This document shows, piece by piece, positions 6,894 to 10,415 of a stretch of 10,415 nucleotides of DNA (positions are counted from its first letter, which is position 1; every line of letters begins with the position of its first letter). This DNA comes from Desulfobulbus sp. (GTDB taxonomy: Bacteria > Desulfobacterota > Desulfobulbia > Desulfobulbales > Desulfobulbaceae). Below the pieces are notes generated by a model. It ran no database searches. It saw only the letters and a list, made by a program, of their open reading frames with translations, and was not told the DNA's origin. The position numbers were made by a program, and so were the translations under genes. The DNA is taken from positions 1-10,415 of the forward strand of contig JAUWAH010000043.1 of assembly GCA_030602145.1 (NCBI GenBank). Reading direction: 5' to 3'.

Positions 6894-6909
6894 GGGGCGC
6901 AACATTGCT
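6894..6909 (+). promoter_or_regulatory. Possible weak sigma54 element before the three-gene cassette
   Basis: GGGGCG (6894-6899), five bases, then TTGCT (6905-6909) keeps the invariant GG and GC of a -24/-12 promoter at the correct spacing and has a perfect -12 half. The -24 half is otherwise poor. It lies about 70 bases ahead of the ATG at 6981. I see no TGT-N10-ACA activator site in the spacer, so an independent nif promoter here is only a possibility; read-through from nifB is just as likely. Confidence 0.25.
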
Positions 6910-6980
6910 GACTCCAGCCGCGCTCCATCGGGCCCTTGCCAGCGGTACCTTCACCTTCCCACAACCCCAACGAACCGATC

Positions 6981-8204
6981 ATGCCCTCGATCCATCTGGA
7001 CCTCTCCGTGCAGGACTGCCTGAGCCTCTTTCCCCAGACCCTGCCGGTGTTTCAACAGTTCGGCTGCCACGATTTCGACGACCCCCAGGTTCGGGAAAAG
7101 CTCGGTCCGTTCGTCAAACTCCGGACCCTGCTGGCCGTCAGGCGCATCGACGCCCAATCGTTTCTCGATCGGTGCCATGAGAGGCTGAGCCCCGCACCCG
7201 ATCAGCCGGAACCGGGGGATCTCCACGGCGCCAAACCGACCCTGCTGGCGCTGCTGCCCTGCGGGCTCAAGGTGTCCCTCGACCGTGCCCTATACGATTT
7301 CAGCGAAGAACTCGCCCGGGGCGGCGCCCCGCTGGCCTACCTGGCCGAGGGCAACGTCAACCACGAGCTGTCCTACTCCCCCTACATCGACGCGGTGGAA
7401 TCGGTGGACGAACTGCCCGACCTGATCCTCAGTTCGGACATCAACGGGTTCTACCACCGCCGCTTCCTGGAACGGTTCCTGGCCCCCGGCCACTTTGTCA
7501 GCGTCAACGGGCCGATGGCGCCGCGCATGGCCGAAATCGGCCTGGCTGATCCCAAAGGCCATTTCACCATGTTCTGCACCAACGCCCTGGTCGTCGTCCG
7601 GGTCAGGGATATCAAACCCCATGTGCCCACCCCGGAGGCCTGGGCCGATCTTCTTGAGCCGGGCTTTCACAAGGCGATCATCCTGCGCGGCCAGAATGAC
7701 TTCTTCTGCTCGGCCGTGCTGACGCCCCTGTTCAGACTCTACGGCCGGGCGGCCGTGGAGCGCCTGGCGGCCAACGTCTGCGATGGCCTCCATCCGGCCC
7801 AGATGGTCAAGATGATCGACGCCCGTGCCGCGAACTGCCCGCCGCTGTTCGTCATGCCCTGGTTTTTCGCGCAGAAGATCAAGGCCAGGGAGCGGGTCGA
7901 GATCCTCTTTCCCCGCGAAGGAGCCTTCATCAGCCCGGTGCAGCTCCTGGTGAAACGGGAGAAGCGTGCCGCCCTGGCCCCGGTGATCGAATTCCTCATG
8001 GGCCGCACGCTCCACCAGCATTGCAGCGACACCTACTTCCCCACCCCGCACCCCGAGGTGGCCGACAAGCTGCCCGAGGGCGCGGGCCTGTTCTGGATCG
8101 GCTGGGATTTCATCTACGACAACGACCTTGAGCGGATCAAAAAGGAACTTGGCGAGACCTTCACCGCCGAATACCGGCGCACCGGAGGAGGGACATGCAA
8201 CTGA
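6981..8204 (+). CDS. Cytoplasmic substrate-binding-protein-like protein with N-terminal DUF1858-like domain
   Basis: A 407-residue protein I cannot name. Residues 1-65 form a small helical domain (LSVQDCLSLFPQTLPVFQQF pattern, then a Leu-rich pair of helices) resembling DUF1858/ScdA-N-like domains. From about residue 80 the sequence looks like a type 2 periplasmic-binding-protein fold of ABC importers: an LLALLPCGLKVSL opening, PDLILSSDINGF, a HKAIILRGQNDFF segment, and VEILFPREGAFISPVQLLV followed by KREKRAALAPVIEFLMG, typical of the C-terminal part of iron/molybdate-type binding proteins. There is no signal peptide, lipobox or membrane segment, so it should stay in the cytoplasm. I chose the ATG at 6981 because the domain begins right there; no good ribosome binding site is visible, and a TTG at 6936 would add 15 unstructured residues. 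It overlaps the next gene by ten bases. Its ligand is unknown; molybdate, a thiolate metal species or a cofactor precursor would fit the nif context. Confidence 0.72.
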   Translation: MPSIHLDLSVQDCLSLFPQTLPVFQQFGCHDFDDPQVREKLGPFVKLRTLLAVRRIDAQSFLDRCHERLSPAPDQPEPGDLHGAKPTLLALLPCGLKVSLDRALYDFSEELARGGAPLAYLAEGNVNHELSYSPYIDAVESVDELPDLILSSDINGFYHRRFLERFLAPGHFVSVNGPMAPRMAEIGLADPKGHFTMFCTNALVVVRVRDIKPHVPTPEAWADLLEPGFHKAIILRGQNDFFCSAVLTPLFRLYGRAAVERLAANVCDGLHPAQMVKMIDARAANCPPLFVMPWFFAQKIKARERVEILFPREGAFISPVQLLVKREKRAALAPVIEFLMGRTLHQHCSDTYFPTPHPEVADKLPEGAGLFWIGWDFIYDNDLERIKKELGETFTAEYRRTGGGTCN

Positions 8205-8884
8205 TCACCGTGGCCGGCCCGCCGTCGAGCGGCAAGACCTCGGTGCTCCTCAAGGCCCTGGAATGGCTGCGGGCCGAGGCCGTCCGGGCCGGGGTGATCA
8301 AGTTCGACTGCCTGGTCGCCGACGACGACCAGGCCTACCAAAACGCCGGCGTGCCGGTGCGCAAGGGGCTTTCCGGGGTGCTCTGCCCGGACCATTACTT
8401 CGTCAGCAACATCGACCGGGTGCTGGAATGGTCGAGTGCGCAGCAACTGGCCATGACCCTGATCGAAAGCGCCGGCCTGTGCAACCGCTGCTCACCGCAC
8501 ATCAAGGGGCTGCTGGCGGTGTGCGTGCTCGACAACGTCAGCGGCCTGCAAACCCCTCGAAAGATCGGCCCGATGCTCAAGCTGGCCGACATCGTGGTGA
8601 TCACCAAGGGTGACATCGTCAGCCAGGCCGAGCGCGAGGTCTTTGCCTTCCGGGTGCAGAGCGTCGCTCCGCGCGCCCGGATCGTCCAGGTAAACGGCCG
8701 CACCGGCCAGGGTGCGCAGGCACTGGCCAGGCTGTTGCGCGCCGCGCCGCACCTGGAGGGCGACGGCGACTCGCTGCGGCTGCGTTTTCCCATGCCGGCG
8801 GCGCTCTGCTCCTACTGCCTGGGCGAGACCCGGGTGGGGCCGGACTACCAGATCGGTCAGTTCCGCAAGCTGGACATCGACTGA
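8195..8884 (+). CDS. HypB/UreG-type (SIMIBI) GTPase with paired CxxC motifs
   Basis: A 229-residue P-loop NTPase. The Walker A motif is GPPSSGKT (residues 8-15). VIKFDC with Asp38 and an acidic ADDD follow, like the region after the P-loop in HypB and UreG. IESAGLCNRC (90-99) aligns with the 'IENVGNLVCP' switch region of HypB, and TKGD (137-140) stands in for the NKxD guanine-specificity motif. Cys64 and His67 (CPDH) lie where HypB has its metal-binding Cys-His pair. Cys96/Cys99 and a C-terminal CSYC at 205-208 add more potential ligands. HypB and UreG insert nickel into hydrogenase and urease, so a metal or metallocluster insertase role is plausible here, but no hydrogenase or urease gene is nearby. 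A strong GGAGGAGG at 8184-8191 precedes the ATG, which overlaps the previous stop by ten bases. Related alternatives are a CobW-like or ArgK-like GTPase; the HypB likeness is best. Confidence 0.75.
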   Translation: MQLITVAGPPSSGKTSVLLKALEWLRAEAVRAGVIKFDCLVADDDQAYQNAGVPVRKGLSGVLCPDHYFVSNIDRVLEWSSAQQLAMTLIESAGLCNRCSPHIKGLLAVCVLDNVSGLQTPRKIGPMLKLADIVVITKGDIVSQAEREVFAFRVQSVAPRARIVQVNGRTGQGAQALARLLRAAPHLEGDGDSLRLRFPMPAALCSYCLGETRVGPDYQIGQFRKLDID

Positions 8885-8955
8885 CGGCCGGAACAGCCCG
8901 CAGTGCAGCACAAGCTGGCAATTGTTGTCCCATCGAGAAGACCAAGAGAGAGACC

Positions 8956-9987
8956 GTGCAACCGCTCGACCGTGAACGCCTCCATCGACACAGCCTCGCC
9001 GACCTGCTGATCGAGTACCCCTTGCTCGAATCCGCGCTCCTGGAAGCGGGCATCGAGTTCGATCCCGACGAGCAGACCACCCTGCCCGCCCACCTGGCCC
9101 GCTGGGCCGAGGTGCACGGACAGTCGGCCGACTCCTTTCTGGCCCGGCTGATCGAACGGATCGACGAACTCAACCGGCTGCTCGGCCCGGCCACTTCCAT
9201 GAAACGGCTTTCGATCGTCGCCGGCCGCGACAAATCGGGCCGCGCCGAAACGGTTGCCGGCATCGAACTCAACCGGGGCGACCTGCTGGCCATCGTCGGC
9301 CCGACCGGCTCGGGCAAGAGCCGGCTCCTGGCCGACATCGAGTGGCTGGCCAGCGGCGACACCCCCAGCGGCCGACGGATCCTGATCGACGGCCGGACCG
9401 CCGAAGACAGACGGTTCGCCTTCGGCGGCGACCGGATGATCGCCCAGCTCTCCCAGACCATGTCCTTTGTCCTCGACGCCACGGTCGAGGAACTGCTCGC
9501 CCTGCACGTGGAGAGCCGGGGACTGGCCGCGGGGCTGGTTGAGGACGTGATCGAGGCGGCCAACGGCCTATCGGGCGAGCCGTTTTTCCGGCACACCCCC
9601 CTGACCGGCCTCAGCGGCGGCCAGACCCGGGCCCTGATGGTGGCCGACACCGCCCTGGTCTGCCGCTCGCCGATCGTGCTCGTCGACGAGATCGAGAATG
9701 CCGGCATCGACCGCCGGGCCGCCTTCAATCTGCTGCTCGCCCAGGAGAAAATCGTCCTCTCCGCCACCCACGACCCCCTGCTGGCCCTGCTGGCCCCCCG
9801 GCGGCTGTGCATGCGCCACGGCGCCATGCATTCGCTCCATCGGCGCACCCCCGAAGAAGAGGCCATCCTTGCCGACCTGGAAACCCTGGACGATCTCCAC
9901 GGCGCCCTGCGCAGCCAGCTTCGCCTCGGCGCCCGACTCACCCCCCTCGGCGCCCTGCACCACAGGAGGAACCCATCATGGCCATGA
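8956..9987 (+). CDS. Soluble ABC-type ATPase with N-terminal DUF1858-like domain
   Basis: A 343-residue ATPase. Residues 1-70 are a small helical domain (SLADLLIEYPLLESALLEAG, then TLPAHLARWAEVHG...FLARLIERI) matching the DUF1858 pattern and resembling the start of the gene two places upstream. The ABC domain follows complete: Walker A GPTGSGKS at 115-122, a Q-loop region AQLSQ at 163-167, signature LSGGQ at 219-223, Walker B IVLVDE at 240-245, a D-loop-like NAGID, and the switch histidine in SATHD (His272). There is no membrane segment and no permease gene beside it. The tail after about residue 280 is helical and charged. The start is a GTG at 8956 with a weak GAGAG ahead; no in-frame ATG exists upstream, and the domain begins at this codon. 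It lies 71 bases after the GTPase and overlaps the next gene by ten bases. Substrate unknown; remodelling or metal-cluster handling in the cytoplasm fits better than plain transport. Confidence 0.75.
   Translation: MQPLDRERLHRHSLADLLIEYPLLESALLEAGIEFDPDEQTTLPAHLARWAEVHGQSADSFLARLIERIDELNRLLGPATSMKRLSIVAGRDKSGRAETVAGIELNRGDLLAIVGPTGSGKSRLLADIEWLASGDTPSGRRILIDGRTAEDRRFAFGGDRMIAQLSQTMSFVLDATVEELLALHVESRGLAAGLVEDVIEAANGLSGEPFFRHTPLTGLSGGQTRALMVADTALVCRSPIVLVDEIENAGIDRRAAFNLLLAQEKIVLSATHDPLLALLAPRRLCMRHGAMHSLHRRTPEEEAILADLETLDDLHGALRSQLRLGARLTPLGALHHRRNPSWP
9964..9970 (+). promoter_or_regulatory. Ribosome binding site deciding the nifO-like start
   Basis: AGGAGGA lies seven bases before the ATG at 9978 and thirteen before a second in-frame ATG at 9984. 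The spacing favours 9978, although the later ATG would make a tidy ATGA coupling with the stop of the ATPase gene. Confidence 0.7.
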
Positions 9988-10415
9988 CCATCCGTTTCTT
10001 TGCAAAACCCCACTGCACCGGCAACGCCCGGCAGCAAGCCATTCTCCTTGCCGCCGGTCACCGGCTGATCATCGAAAACATCCTCACCTACCCCTTCACC
10101 GGCGAGGAACTGCGCTCCTTTTTCGGTGCCCTGCCGGTGGTCCATTGGTTCAATCACCTGGCGCCTGCGGTCAAATCGGGACAGCTCGACATCCGGGCCA
10201 TGGACGAGGACCAAGCCCTGGAGGCCATGCTGGCCGACCCGCTGCTCATCCGCCGTCCCCTCATGGAGATCATGGGGATACGGATCGCGGGCTTCAATAT
10301 CGAGGAGTTGGAACGGATCGGGGTCAGTTGCAGGGACAATCCGAGACTGCGCCTGCTGACCGGGGCGGATCTGGAGGGGTGCCCGGGGGATGCGACGGGG
10401 CTTCGCTGCGACACC
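9978..10415 (+). CDS. nifO: Nitrogenase-associated ArsC-family protein (NifO-like), C-terminus cut by window edge
   Basis: The frame is open from 9978 to the window end (146 codons), so the 3' end is missing, probably only slightly. It belongs to the ArsC/Spx thioredoxin-fold family, in the subgroup found only beside nif genes (the 'nitrogenase-associated protein' family, NifO). Markers are CTGNARQQAILLAAGH with Cys13 at the redox position, FFGALPVVHWFNHLAPAVKSG, and ADPLLIRRPLMEI, which contains the RRP motif conserved in ArsC-type proteins. The N-terminal CTGN differs from the CGTSR of true arsenate reductases. Its molecular role is not settled; NifO has been linked to molybdenum or cofactor partitioning in diazotrophs. 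It is translationally linked to the ATPase gene by a ten-base overlap, tying the three-gene cassette to the nif operon. Confidence 0.9.
   Translation, partial: MAMTIRFFAKPHCTGNARQQAILLAAGHRLIIENILTYPFTGEELRSFFGALPVVHWFNHLAPAVKSGQLDIRAMDEDQALEAMLADPLLIRRPLMEIMGIRIAGFNIEELERIGVSCRDNPRLRLLTGADLEGCPGDATGLRCDT

Noticed and set aside
8619..10214. A 531-codon open frame on the minus strand
   Set aside because: It runs antisense to the GTPase, ATPase and nifO-like genes, is extremely Ser/Arg-rich and has no recognisable domain. Long antisense frames are expected from G+C-rich third positions.
1..10415. CRISPR arrays, insertion sequences, tRNA or rRNA genes
   Set aside because: I saw no regularly spaced repeats, transposase motifs, terminal inverted repeats or RNA gene signatures.

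Overview
This window is a nitrogen-fixation (nif) cofactor-assembly cluster set back to back with a ferrous-iron uptake (feo) operon. The DNA is visibly G+C-rich with strong third-position G/C bias. The tandem feoA-feoA-feoB arrangement, the nif gene set and a HypB-like GTPase suggest an anaerobic or microaerobic Gram-negative diazotroph, most likely a sulfate-reducing type of Desulfobacterota (Deltaproteobacteria, for example Desulfobulbus relatives). That taxonomic call is an inference from gene style, not a sequence match.

Layout. Positions 1-2132, minus strand: feoB (3' end cut by the window edge), feoA and a second feoA, translationally coupled (ATGA and TAATG junctions). Positions 2133-2669: a gene-free divergent regulatory region. 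Its left part holds a sigma70-like promoter for feo with an inverted repeat at the predicted transcription start. Its right part holds a NifA/sigma54 promoter for the nif genes: a TGT-N10-ACA activator site, an IHF consensus site and a -24/-12 element in the right order and spacing. Positions 2670-6767, plus strand: nifE, nifN and nifB. NifB makes the iron-sulfur precursor (NifB-co), and the NifEN scaffold matures it to FeMo-cofactor.

Positions 6981-9987, plus strand: three genes for which I recognise no named system. They encode a substrate-binding-protein-like protein with no signal peptide, a HypB/UreG-type GTPase rich in CxxC motifs, and a soluble ABC ATPase. No membrane permease is encoded with them. 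The first and third share a similar small N-terminal helical (DUF1858-like) domain. They end in a 10-base overlap with a nitrogenase-associated ArsC-family gene (nifO-like, cut by the window end at 10415), which places them inside the nif operon.

How the parts fit: Feo brings in Fe(II), NifB and NifEN build the cofactor, and the three-gene cassette plausibly handles a metal or metal-cofactor step in the cytoplasm. The cassette is the part of the window most likely to be an undescribed system. The structural genes nifHDK are not in the window, so nifEN is driven here from its own promoter.
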